Shown in pieces: positions 18,250 through 26,529 of a DNA stretch of 64,000 bases; the first letter of the stretch is position 1; every line of letters starts with the position of its first letter. The notes beneath the pieces are model-generated. The model was not told the origin of the DNA, searched no databases, and worked only from the letters and a program-made list of their open reading frames with translations. Position numbers and translations under genes: made by a program. The DNA is from QHXQ01 sp038322995 (GTDB taxonomy: Bacteria > Acidobacteriota > Blastocatellia > Pyrinomonadales > Pyrinomonadaceae). The DNA lies in the NCBI GenBank assembly GCA_038322995.1, contig JBBQGM010000013.1, positions 1 through 64,000 of the forward strand, read 5' to 3'.

Positions 18250-18974
18250 ATGTCCCACATAAATAAACTATAGGACTTACGCAGTTGGACGAAGAATCAA
18301 CAACTTACGAGAATAAGCGTTTTCGCTAAGTCCTTTGTTTTCAACAAGGCTCTGTTTCAACTGCGTAAGTCCTAAACTACTCTTCTCGCTCGTCGCGCTG
18401 ATTTGCAGCTCCGACCATAAAAGCAGCGCCCACCCAATGCGACGTCGTGCCCGGCAACCTCGTGGTCAACTGCGGCTTTGAGACGGGTACCTTCGCCGGA
18501 TGGACTCTATCCGGCAATACAGGTGCCAACAGCTTCACCGGCATAGGCTCTAACACTGTCGCACATAGCGGAAATTTTGGAGCGTTCTTCGGACCACTGA
18601 CAAACCTTGAATTCCTTTCGCAGAATATCGCGACAGTTGCGGGTCAAAGCTACACAGTGAGCTTCTGGTTAGGCAACCCGGGTGGGGGGACACCAAACGA
18701 ATTCATAGCGTCCTTTGGTGGCACACAGCTTACGCATCTAACAAATGCGGCACCATTCGGCTATACGATGTTCAGCTTCACTACCGTTGCCACTGGGGCG
18801 CTGACTCAATTGCAGTTTGCGTTTCGCCACGACCCTGATTTTTGGTTGCTTGACGATGTCGTCGTGACCAGACAAAACGCCCCCGTGCCTGAACCCGCGA
18901 CGATGCTGTTGCTCGGCACAGGCCTGGCCGGAATCGCCGCGAAGATTCGCCGCCGCCGCAAAGCGCAGGCGTGA
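18250..18974 (+). pseudogene. PEP-CTERM protein gene disrupted by a MITE and a frameshift
   Basis: The gene begins at ATG 18250 (AGGAGG just upstream) with MSHINKL, then is interrupted by the 104-bp element at 18271-18374, which brings an immediate TAG. If the element and one 5-base duplication are removed, the frame continues LLFSLVALI, and one further base change is needed to reach FAAPTIKAAPTQCDVVPGNL. Together these make a good signal peptide. The body (NCGFETGTFAGWTLSGN; FWLGNPGGGTPNEFIASF) is a carbohydrate-binding-like jellyroll of the kind common in PEP-CTERM proteins. The tag VPEPATMLLLGTGLAGIAA then RRRRK is intact. A fragment could start at GTG 18447 but would lack a signal peptide. 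Confidence 0.75.
18271..18374. mobile_element. 104-bp MITE with 17-bp terminal inverted repeats
   Basis: The termini TAGGACTTACGCAGTTG (18271-18287) and their exact complement (18358-18374) are flanked by the 5-base direct duplication AACTA (18266-18270 and 18375-18379). The inside is non-coding and partly self-complementary. The termini look like those of a DDE insertion sequence, but I cannot name the parent. Confidence 0.85.
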
Positions 18975-19027
18975 GCTATAGCAACACCGCCAACAACGGG
19001 CCAAGGAAAAAGCCTTGTCCACGCGCA

Positions 19028-19107
19028 CCACACGAAGCTCCACGAAAAGAACACGAACTTTTTTCGTGCTGTTTCTCTTCGTGTCGGTTAGTGTGAATTC
19101 GTGGCTA
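19028..19107. repeat. CACGAA-word imperfect hairpin
   Basis: The left side carries CACACGAAG, CCACGAAAAG, AACACGAA. The right side carries the complementary TTCGTG words (TTCGTGCTG, CTTCGTGTCGG, ATTCGTGG). The arms pair imperfectly after the disrupted PEP-CTERM gene. Confidence 0.6.
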
Positions 19108-19220
19108 GTTTTTTAGTTCTGTCCCAATGGCACGTGGTTCGATTTAGAGATTAGACCAAGCAACAGGCAAGCCCCGCAAGCTGACGTTGCCCTTGCCCTG
19201 ATCGGCTCAGTTCTTCAGCG

Positions 19221-19258
19221 TTGCTGCGAGCGGCACACATTCTGCACCCTTTAATTAA
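19221..19258 (+). repeat. Direct repeat copy B near PEP-CTERM genes
   Basis: This is the second copy of the segment at 18085-18121, with the shared core TTGCTGCGAGCGGCACACAT and an AATTAA end. No intact gene follows on this strand. Confidence 0.6.
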
Positions 19259-19390
19259 TGGACTTAAGCCTTCCGTCCACATTCGCAACATCCGGCCGGT
19301 CTCTGACATTTACCGGACGCTAAATCTATTGAGGTGGTGCAGCCTGTCTGTGCGGGCGCATGGTCGCCGCCCCCGCGGGCCAGCAGGCCG

Positions 19391-19843
19391 CTACATACAC
19401 TTGACGATGCGTGGCCTTTGGCCGCGCGTGACCGTGTAAGTGCCGACGACTTCCTGCGTGTCTGTGAGTGTGACGGTGAGTGTCATCTTCTGGCCTGCGA
19501 CAGTGCCGGTGTAATGCGCCGGCTGACCATCGTTCTCGTCGCCCCTGCGCAGCGGCCCGCCGCGCTCTTTCGCGTGCGTTCCATTAGCGACAAACCTGCC
19601 GCCTTGATCGGGACTGATTGGCTCATCAATCGTTCCATGGGCGCAGTCATAGTTAAGCCGCGCGCCATGCTCAGTAATTTCCACGCCGATGTGCGCGCCG
19701 CCCCACGTGCCCGGTTGCAATCTATTCATCACAGCTTTTGGTGCCCGGTGTCTTTTTCTCTGATGTTGACCCGTGCCGCTCTGCCAGACGGTTAGCAGGA
19801 GGAGCGATAGCGCGATAAGGCTGAAGCAGCTTTTAAGTTTCAT
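19391..19843 (-). CDS. Secreted hypothetical protein, 150 aa
   Basis: The start is ATG 19843 (MKLKSCFSLIALSLLLLTVW), a clear signal peptide; a possible upstream ATG at 19861 adds six residues. The mature part contains PGTWGGAHIGVEITEHGARL and NYDCAHGTI, a pattern I associate with small uncharacterised secreted proteins of Acidobacteriota. The C-terminal half (MTLTVTLTDTQEVVGTYTV) looks like a beta-sheet lipocalin-like half. The function is unknown. A long inverted repeat lies immediately upstream. Confidence 0.7.
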   Translation of the reverse strand: MKLKSCFSLIALSLLLLTVWQSGTGQHQRKRHRAPKAVMNRLQPGTWGGAHIGVEITEHGARLNYDCAHGTIDEPISPDQGGRFVANGTHAKERGGPLRRGDENDGQPAHYTGTVAGQKMTLTVTLTDTQEVVGTYTVTRGQRPRIVKCM

Positions 19844-19850
19844 GGCATGA

Positions 19851-19912
19851 CAGCCTAACAATAACAGCGCGCAAGTGCCAGCGGCAGCGGGCGGGCTGTT
19901 ATTGTTAGGCTG
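19851..19912. repeat. 18-bp perfect inverted repeat
   Basis: CAGCCTAACAATAACAGC (19851-19868) and its exact complement (19895-19912) flank a GC-rich 26-base spacer. It sits between the end of ilvE and the start of the secreted protein, both on the minus strand, so it could be the ilvE terminator or an operator of the downstream gene. Confidence 0.7.
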
Positions 19913-19935
19913 CCATTGCGCGCCCGCCGAACACT

Positions 19936-21024
19936 TTAGTCAGTTGCTATTGCCTGATACTCGCTTTTGGTTTCGCTCGCCTGCTCGGCTGCCCCGGCCC
20001 GGCGGGCCTGAGCTACGCCGTAGCCGTTATGGCCTGCTTCCACGGCCTGCGCTTGCTCGCTCACATAGGTGAGCCAGGGGCCCGGTGCAGGGCGCTCGCC
20101 TTTGGTGATCTGAAAGTATGTCTGCTGGATGCGGCGCGTGATCTCGCCGCGCCGGCCCGTGCCGATCTCGATTTTGTCCACCGAGCGGATCGGTGTGACC
20201 TCGGCGGCCGTGCCGGTGAAGAACAATTCGTCGGCCACGTAGAGCGCGGCGCGTTGGAGACCGGTCTCTTGCACCGGAATTTCCAACTCGCGACAAATCT
20301 GGATGACACTGTCGCGCGTGATGCCGGGCAGGATCGACGAAGAGAGCGGCGGGGTGATGACCTTGCCGTCGTGGACGAGGAAAATATTCTCGCCCGACCC
20401 TTCCGAGACGAAGCCGCGATCATCGAGCGCAATGCCTTCAGAATAGCCGTTCTTGATCGCCTCCATCTTGATTAGTTGCGAGTTCATGTAGTTCGCGCCC
20501 GACTTCGCCATCACCGGCATCGAGTTCGGCGACAAACGATTCCACGAAGAGACACACACGTCCACGCCGAGTTCGATGGCTTCGTCGCCGAGATACTTGC
20601 CCCAATCCCATGCGCCGATATAGCACGACAGCGGATTCGGGAACGGGTTGACGCCAAACGCGGGCCGCGCTTCGTCCAGACTGCGGAAGATGATCGGGCG
20701 CAGATAACATTGCGGCAAGCCACCGCGCGCCACGAGGCCGACCGCCGCCGCGCACAACTCGTCAAGCGAGATGCCATGCTCCATGCGATAAATCTTCGCC
20801 GAGTTCAACAGCCGTTGCATGTGCTCGCGCAGCCGGAAGATGGCGGGGCCGCGCTCGGTGTGGTAGCAGCGGATGCCCTCGAAGACGCTGGAACCGTAGT
20901 GCAGCACATGCGACATGACATGCACGCGCGCGTCGTCCCATTTGATGAATTCGCCGTTGTGCCAAACTTCGGGTACGATGGCGGGTGTCCGCACGTCCTT
21001 GCTCGGTGCATCGTCTGCAAACAT
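19936..21024 (-). CDS. ilvE: Branched-chain amino acid aminotransferase
   Basis: A PLP enzyme that transfers the amino group between glutamate and the keto acids of Leu, Ile and Val. ATG 21024 is chosen because AAGGAG lies 11 bases upstream; the longer frame to 21099 adds an unlikely leader. It has 362 residues; most bacterial IlvE are 300-360. Motifs seen: HVLHYGSSVFEGIRCY, the PLP Lys within PVMAKSGANYMNSQL (about Lys174), and the phosphate-binding FVSEGSGENIFLV and FFTGTAAEVTPI. The C-terminus has an Ala/Gln-rich extension of ~30 residues beyond the usual end. It appears monocistronic. Confidence 0.93.
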   Translation of the reverse strand: MFADDAPSKDVRTPAIVPEVWHNGEFIKWDDARVHVMSHVLHYGSSVFEGIRCYHTERGPAIFRLREHMQRLLNSAKIYRMEHGISLDELCAAAVGLVARGGLPQCYLRPIIFRSLDEARPAFGVNPFPNPLSCYIGAWDWGKYLGDEAIELGVDVCVSSWNRLSPNSMPVMAKSGANYMNSQLIKMEAIKNGYSEGIALDDRGFVSEGSGENIFLVHDGKVITPPLSSSILPGITRDSVIQICRELEIPVQETGLQRAALYVADELFFTGTAAEVTPIRSVDKIEIGTGRRGEITRRIQQTYFQITKGERPAPGPWLTYVSEQAQAVEAGHNGYGVAQARRAGAAEQASETKSEYQAIATD

Positions 21025-21282
21025 GATGTGACTTGCTCCTTCGCGATTAGCTTTCAACTCGAAATAAACTCCGCACCCAACAGGTTGTCTCTCTGACACG
21101 TAACTGATTTCGCGGAATTGTGTACGCGCGTGGCTGACTCGTGGTTAAGTAAATCGCACGATAACTCACCGGCGCGGGCCTTGGCAAGCGACGCTTGCTG
21201 CTTGCCGCGCGGCCCACGCGCGACGTACCATCGGCGGCGCAATCACGAACTTAATAAACGTGCAATCACGCACATAATTCAG

Positions 21283-22578
21283 ATGATGCGCCGCGCCCAC
21301 ATGTGCTTTGCTCTCCTGTTGCTCGGCGGCGCGCTTGTCCTCCTGCTCGCTTGTAAAGGTGCGCGCATGTCGTCAAACAACGAACAAACAAACACCGCAC
21401 CGCCCGTCATTGATAGCATGCCGGCCGCCGCTGACCCTTCGACCATTCACCGCCGCGCCATCGTCATGGACATGCACGCCGACACCGTGCAGCGCATGCT
21501 TGACGAAGGCACGGACATTAACAAACGGCTCGCCGATGGCCACTTCGACGCCGTGCGCGCGAAAGAAGGCGGCCTCGACGCGCAATTCTTCTCCATCTGG
21601 GTCGAGCCGGCATACTTCGGCGTGGGCGGTCGAAAGGCGGTTGAGCGGGCCGATCAACAGATCGCCGCCGTCCGCGCGCTCACCGCACAACACCCGGAGA
21701 CGTGGGAGTTGGCGACTACGGCCGCGGATGTGCGCCGCATTGCGGGCGCGGGCAAACTAGCTGCGCTCATGGGTCTGGAAGGTGGCTATGCAATTGATGA
21801 AAGAATTGAGCACGTCGAGAAGTATTACCGCCTGGGCGTGCGTTACATGTCGCCCGCGTGGTCTGTTTCGACGAGTTGGGCCGGCTCAAGCGGCGACGCG
21901 GTGGGCGCGACGCGCGGGTTGAATGATTTCGGCCGCGCCGTCATCCGCGAGATGAACCGGCTCGGCATGATGGTCGATGTCTCGCACGTCTCCGACAAAG
22001 CTTTCTGGGACATCATCGCGACCTCAACGAAGCCGGTCGTGGCCACGCATTCGGGCGTGCGCGCCCTGGTCAACGCGCCGCGCAACCTGACCGACGAACA
22101 ACTCCGCGCGCTCGCGCAGACCGGCGGCGTCTGCTGCGTCATCTTCTATCCCGCCTTCATCGAGCCGGGCTGGAGAGACGCACAACGCCGCGTTGACGCA
22201 GAGATCGCGCCGCTCGTCGCCGTCGCATCGAGCAAAGCCCAGGGCACGCCCGCGCAACGCAAACTCGTGCGCGACCGTGTGCGCGAGCGCGAGTATCTCA
22301 CGCGCCTGCCGCCCGTCTCCGTCGCGCGCCTCGTCGATCACATTGACTACATCGTCAAACTCGTCGGTGTCGAACACGTCGGCATCGGCTCAGACTTCGA
22401 CGGCACGCAAGCCGTCCCGCGCGACCTTGCCTCTGTCGCGGATTTACCGAACCTGACGAAAGAACTGCTGCGGCGCGGTTACAGCGAAGCGGACGTGGCC
22501 AAGATTCTCGGCGGCAACATGCTGCGCGTCATGGCGGAGGTCGAGCGCGACACTGGGCAGGGAGCAGATCGGCTATAA
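21283..22578 (+). CDS. Membrane dipeptidase (M19 family), lipoprotein
   Basis: A zinc dipeptidase of the renal dipeptidase family. ATG 21283 (or 21286) gives MMRRAHMCFALLLLGGALVL followed by a lipobox ending LLAC, so the mature protein is probably lipid-anchored in the envelope. Family motifs are in order: metal-binding VMDMHADTVQ, GLEGGYAIDE, SHVSDKAFWDI, ATHSGVRALVNAPRN and VGIGSDFDGT. About 431 residues is normal. The substrate is probably dipeptides from peptidoglycan or diet, but the specificity cannot be read from sequence. Neighbours give no operon link. Confidence 0.92.
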   Translation: MMRRAHMCFALLLLGGALVLLLACKGARMSSNNEQTNTAPPVIDSMPAAADPSTIHRRAIVMDMHADTVQRMLDEGTDINKRLADGHFDAVRAKEGGLDAQFFSIWVEPAYFGVGGRKAVERADQQIAAVRALTAQHPETWELATTAADVRRIAGAGKLAALMGLEGGYAIDERIEHVEKYYRLGVRYMSPAWSVSTSWAGSSGDAVGATRGLNDFGRAVIREMNRLGMMVDVSHVSDKAFWDIIATSTKPVVATHSGVRALVNAPRNLTDEQLRALAQTGGVCCVIFYPAFIEPGWRDAQRRVDAEIAPLVAVASSKAQGTPAQRKLVRDRVREREYLTRLPPVSVARLVDHIDYIVKLVGVEHVGIGSDFDGTQAVPRDLASVADLPNLTKELLRRGYSEADVAKILGGNMLRVMAEVERDTGQGADRL

Positions 22579-22783
22579 CGAGCGCGCCCCTTCGACGTGT
22601 TGCGCACGTTCGTGTGCGGCGCTGCGGTAGCCTGGCTTGCGCTGCTGCCGCGCAAGTCAACATGGGCGTGAATCTGCGCGGCCCCAGGTATTGAGCTATG
22701 ATGAGTGCCCGTGTGGCCGCATTAGCTTCGTTGCCAGCGGCTCGCTCGACCGGAGACTTCAGAACATCCAATTGGAGGAACAA

Positions 22784-23404
22784 ATGAGAAAGATATTTGG
22801 CATCAGCCTGTTATTGTTGCTTGGCCTGTCGGGGGCGGCGGTGGCGCAGGAGACGAAGGTGGCCACGCCTACGCCGACGGCCGTAGGCGTCGCCGCCGCG
22901 TTGAAGGTTGGACAGACCGCGCCGGACTTCACGCTTGAGGATGTCGAGGGGCATAAGGTGTCGTTGGCGGACACGCGCGGGCAGGCACCGACGCTCATCT
23001 ACTTTTTTCGCGGCTGGTGGTGACCGTTCTGCGCTCGGCAGTTAGCCGAGATGCGGACGTTGCTCAGACCGACGGACAAGGTGCGGATTCTAGCGATCAG
23101 TATTGACGACCATGAGAAAAGTAAAGGACTGGCCGCCAAGATCGCGGGCGATGGCAAGGGCGCGCTCATGTTCCCGATCCTCGCAGATCCCGGCTCGAAG
23201 GTGATCAACCTGTACGGCTTGCAGGATCATCGCTACGACGGTAAGTCGTATGATAATGGCAACATTCAATTGAACGGGCTGCCCTACGATTCGTTCTATC
23301 TGATCGACAAGCACGGCAAGATCGTCTGGACGGCCATCGAAGAGGATTACAAGGTGCATCCGACGAACGCGGAACTACGCGCGGAGTTCGACAAACTGAA
23401 ATAG
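22784..23404 (+). CDS. Peroxiredoxin-like selenoprotein (in-frame UGA = Sec80)
   Basis: The frame from ATG 22784 (GGAGGAA upstream) has a signal peptide (MRKIFGISLLLLLGLSGAAV, then AQ) and an AhpC/TSA start (VGQTAPDFTLEDVEGHKVSL). At 23021-23023 a TGA falls exactly where the family has the first Cys of its CxxC: FFRGWW-U-PFCARQL. The same frame continues without a break to 23404 with the expected family sequence (VRILAISIDDHEKSKGL; DSFYLIDKHGKIVWTAI). A SECIS-like hairpin sits just after the UGA. I read it as a 206-residue exported thiol/selenol peroxidase with a UxxC centre. Alternatives are a nonsense mutation or sequencing error (TGC to TGA), which the hairpin makes less likely. Confidence 0.85.
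23025..23059 (+). promoter_or_regulatory. Bacterial SECIS-like element
   Basis: Six perfect pairs (CTCGGC 23034-23039 with GCCGAG 23045-23050) close a 5-base loop AGTTA. Below a small bulge (G / AT), five more pairs form (23028-23032 with 23053-23057). The loop begins 16 bases after the UGA and has G in its second position. Both match what is known of bacterial SECIS spacing and loop content recognised by SelB. Confidence 0.7.
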
Positions 23405-23722
23405 CCAGCGCGCAGTCTCGCGCACGGCCCGACGAGCATGCTGGCAAAAAGCGCAGCTCCTGAGTTAATATGAGTTGCGCTTTTTGCCAGTTGAAGCGAC
23501 GATTCGATGATGTTGTTACACCCACATACGAAACTCCTCCTTACGGTGCCGCTCAACGCCCGCGCTTGAGATGCGCGCGGACGCTTGCGGCGGCGACACT
23601 CCAACACGCGACAGAGAAATAATGTAGCAGCCGTTAATGCGGTAGGTAGTCTCGTGGCTTGCCTTGCGCAGCAACGGTCGGTGAAGATGTGGAGTGAAGG
23701 ATGGGTAGAGAGGTGTTGAGTG
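23405..23722. other. Intergenic region between the selenoprotein gene and leuS
   Basis: It contains the hairpin terminator at 23441-23490 and, presumably, the leuS promoter. No T-box or leader peptide pattern is visible. No coding frame is convincing. Confidence 0.4.
23441..23490 (+). terminator. Rho-independent-like hairpin
   Basis: CTGGCAAAAAGCGCAGCTC (23441-23459) pairs with 23472-23490 (18 of 19, one wobble) around a 12-base loop. The descending arm contains TTTTT. It lies 37 bases after the selenoprotein stop. Confidence 0.7.
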
Positions 23723-26272
23723 ATGGACGAAAAATATTTTCCGGAGAAGATCGAAGCAGAGTGGCAGCAGTTCTGGGCCGAGACGGGCGCGTTCGAGGTT
23801 GAGCCGGACGCGGCGCGGCCGAAGTTTTATTGTTTGGAGATGCTGCCATACCCATCGGGTAATCTGCACATGGGGCACGTGCGCAATTACGCCATCGGCG
23901 ACGCGCTGGCGTGGCACAAGCGTTTGCAAGGCTACAACGTGCTGCACCCGATTGGCTGGGACAGCTTCGGGCAGCCGGCCGAGCAAGCAGCGATCAAACG
24001 CGGCGTGATGCCGGGCGAATGGACGGAGCAGAACATCACGCATATGCGCGGGCAGTACAAGTTGATGGGTCTGAGCTACGACTGGCGGCGCGAGACCGCG
24101 GCGCACACGCCCGCTTACTACAAGTGGGATCAATGGTTCTTCTTGCAGTTTTTGGCGAAGGGGTTGATCTATCGCAAGTCGGCGGCGGTGAACTGGTGTC
24201 CGCAGGAACAGACGGTGTTGTCGAACGAGCAATCGTCGGGCGGGGTCTGCTGGCGGTGCGGCGCTGCGGTGGAGAAGCGCGATCTGGAACAGTGGTTCAT
24301 CCGCACGAGCGATTACGCGGAGCAATTGTTGGCCGATATGTCGGAGATCGAAGCGGGCTGGCCCGAGCGTGTGCTGACGATGCAGCGCAACTGGATTGGC
24401 AAGAGCGTGGGCGCGTTCGTTGATTTTCAGATCAAGGACACGGACGAGCATGTGCGCGTCTTTACCACCCGCGTGGACACGATCTACGGCGCGAACGCCA
24501 TCGTCGTCGCGCCGGATCATCCGTTGCTGGCGAAGCTGTTGGCGGAGTCCGCGTTGAAGGATGATGTCGAACAGTTCGCGGCGCGTGTGCGCGCGAGTCG
24601 CTCGGTGTCGGCGAAGCAGCCGGGCGCGGAGGAGGCGAAAGAAGGCGTGAACACGGGCTTATTTGCCCTCAATCCGTTTAGCGGCGAGCAGATTCCCGTC
24701 TGGGCGGCGAACTATGTGCTGACCGAATACGGCACGGGCGCGGTCATGTCCGTGCCCGCGCACGACGAGCGCGATTTCGAGTTTGCGCAGACATATAGCT
24801 TGCCCATCCGCCGCGTGATCGAGCGCGTCTCGCACGAGCAGGAGCAGATCGAGCACGACCCGACGAGCGAGGATCAGTCGGTGGCGATGCCGCATGCGTT
24901 CACGGACTACGGCATCGTGGTCAACAGCGGCGATTGGAGTGGCAAGCTCTCAACCGACGCGATGCACGAGATGGCGGAGCATGCCAAAACGCAGGGCTTC
25001 GGCGAGCCGGCGGTGACGTATCGCCTGCGCGATTGGGGCATTTCGCGGCAACGCTTCTGGGGTGCGCCGATTCCGATCATCTATTGTGCTAGTTGCGGCG
25101 CAGTGCCCGTGCCGGAAAAAGATTTGCCGGTGCTGTTGCCTGAGCGCGCGGAGTTCACGGGCGCGGGGCAGTCGCCGCTGGCGGGTGTCGCGGAGTTCGT
25201 CAACACGACCTGCCCAAAGTGCAACGAGCCGGCGCGGCGCGAGACCGACACGATGGACACGTTCGTTGATTCGTCTTGGTACTTCTTTCGCTACTGCGAT
25301 CCGACGAATGACAGTGCGCCATTCAGCAAAGAGGCCGCCGCATATTGGACGCCCGTGGATCAATACATCGGCGGCATCGAGCACGCGGTCATGCACCTGC
25401 TGTACACGCGCTGCTGGACAAAGATGATGCGCGACATCGGCTTGGTCGCATTCAACGAGCCGATCAAAAAACTGTTGACGCAGGGGATGGTGACGAACCT
25501 CGTCGGCGAGACGGGCGAGTGGAAGGCGATGTCGAAGTCGGCGGGCAACGGCGTTGACCCCGACGAGATGATCGGGATTTACGGCGCGGACGCCGTGCGT
25601 CTGTTTATCCTGTTCGCCGCGCCGCCGGACAACGAACTGCGCTGGCAGGAGACCGGCATCGAAGGCGCGGTGCGCTTTCTGCGGCGCGTCTATAACGCGG
25701 TCTATCGTTGGCGCGAGCGCGTGCAGGCTGCGCCGCGCGCTGTGCCGCCAGAGTTCGGCGACGCGGCGCGGGCGTTGCGGCGCAAGACGCACCAGACGAT
25801 TGCGCGCGTCACGAACGACTTCGCGGAGTTGCACTTCAACACCAGCATCGCCGCGTTGATGGAGTTGCTGAACGAGTTGGGCGACGCCGGTCTCGTGCCG
25901 GACACGGCTGCAAAGGGTGATGTCTTCGCCGTGCGCGAGGCGTTGGAAGCGTTGGTCTTGCTGCTCGCGCCGTTCACGCCGCACATCGCGGAAGAGATGT
26001 GGGCGGGCTTGGGGCACGCGGGCGGGTTGCGCAAGAGCGGCGCGCGTTGGCCGCAGGCGGAGCAGGCATTGGCGCGCAAAGAGGAACTGGAAATTCCCGT
26101 CCAGATCAATGGCAAACTGCGGGCCCGCATACGCACTGTGCCCGACACGTCCGAAGCCGACTTGCAAGCGACGGCCTTGGCCGACGATAAAGTGCGGACA
26201 CACATCGCGGGGCGCGAGATTGTTAAAGTGATCGTCGTGCCAGATCGATTGGTCAACATCGTGGTGCGTTGA
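23723..26272 (+). CDS. leuS: Leucyl-tRNA synthetase
   Basis: Charges tRNA-Leu with leucine, with a CP1 editing domain. ATG 23723 (MDEKYFPEKIEAEWQQFW); the preceding in-frame GTG is less likely. It has 849 residues, a normal bacterial length. Seen in order: HIGH-type motif GNLHMGHVRNY, the zinc-type segment (NWCPQEQTVL, then VCWRCG), the editing domain (VRVFTTRVDTIYGA; GTGAVMSVPAHDERDFEFA), the catalytic return (YRLRDWGISRQRFWGAPIPI), the KMSKS-type motif (MSKSAGNGVDPDEM) and the anticodon-binding C-terminus. Antisense frames of several hundred codons overlap it but are shadows. Confidence 0.97.
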   Translation: MDEKYFPEKIEAEWQQFWAETGAFEVEPDAARPKFYCLEMLPYPSGNLHMGHVRNYAIGDALAWHKRLQGYNVLHPIGWDSFGQPAEQAAIKRGVMPGEWTEQNITHMRGQYKLMGLSYDWRRETAAHTPAYYKWDQWFFLQFLAKGLIYRKSAAVNWCPQEQTVLSNEQSSGGVCWRCGAAVEKRDLEQWFIRTSDYAEQLLADMSEIEAGWPERVLTMQRNWIGKSVGAFVDFQIKDTDEHVRVFTTRVDTIYGANAIVVAPDHPLLAKLLAESALKDDVEQFAARVRASRSVSAKQPGAEEAKEGVNTGLFALNPFSGEQIPVWAANYVLTEYGTGAVMSVPAHDERDFEFAQTYSLPIRRVIERVSHEQEQIEHDPTSEDQSVAMPHAFTDYGIVVNSGDWSGKLSTDAMHEMAEHAKTQGFGEPAVTYRLRDWGISRQRFWGAPIPIIYCASCGAVPVPEKDLPVLLPERAEFTGAGQSPLAGVAEFVNTTCPKCNEPARRETDTMDTFVDSSWYFFRYCDPTNDSAPFSKEAAAYWTPVDQYIGGIEHAVMHLLYTRCWTKMMRDIGLVAFNEPIKKLLTQGMVTNLVGETGEWKAMSKSAGNGVDPDEMIGIYGADAVRLFILFAAPPDNELRWQETGIEGAVRFLRRVYNAVYRWRERVQAAPRAVPPEFGDAARALRRKTHQTIARVTNDFAELHFNTSIAALMELLNELGDAGLVPDTAAKGDVFAVREALEALVLLLAPFTPHIAEEMWAGLGHAGGLRKSGARWPQAEQALARKEELEIPVQINGKLRARIRTVPDTSEADLQATALADDKVRTHIAGREIVKVIVVPDRLVNIVVR

Positions 26273-26316
26273 GTGTCTGTGAAGAATAGATGTTAGCTGC
26301 TGGTGGAAGATCAGCT

Positions 26317-26423
26317 TTAACACAGCAGGCACAGAGGGCACAGAGTTTATTTGAGCGCAAATTTCAAATCTGAGATTGCTTGTCTCTTTGGCCTTTGCGC
26401 TGCCGCTGTGTTCTCTGTGTTAA
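26317..26423. repeat. CACAGAGG-word imperfect hairpin
   Basis: The left side (TTAACACAGCAGG, CACAGAGGG, CACAGAG) pairs imperfectly with the right side (CTGTGTTCTCTGTGTTAA, 26406-26423) across ~55 bases. It lies downstream of leuS and probably acts as its terminator. Confidence 0.6.
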
Positions 26424-26529
26424 GACAGTCTTGCCGCACACGCAACTTTGCTTCGATCTATCAACTTTGCAACCGTGCCTTGATGCTTTAGTCTAGGCCC
26501 TGAATTAGACCGGCGTTAGAGGAACTTAA

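Larger units (their letters stand above)
18975..19390. other. Intergenic region with a hairpin and an orphan upstream repeat
   Basis: It contains a CACGAA-type hairpin (19028-19107) and copy B of the 37-base repeat (19221-19258). No plus-strand gene follows copy B, so it may be the upstream region of a lost gene. No coding frame is convincing. Confidence 0.4.

Noticed and set aside
23516..26341. Two long antisense frames opposite leuS (334 and 463 codons)
   Set aside because: They mirror leuS codons, are rich in Arg/His/Gln and match no family; leuS is certain.
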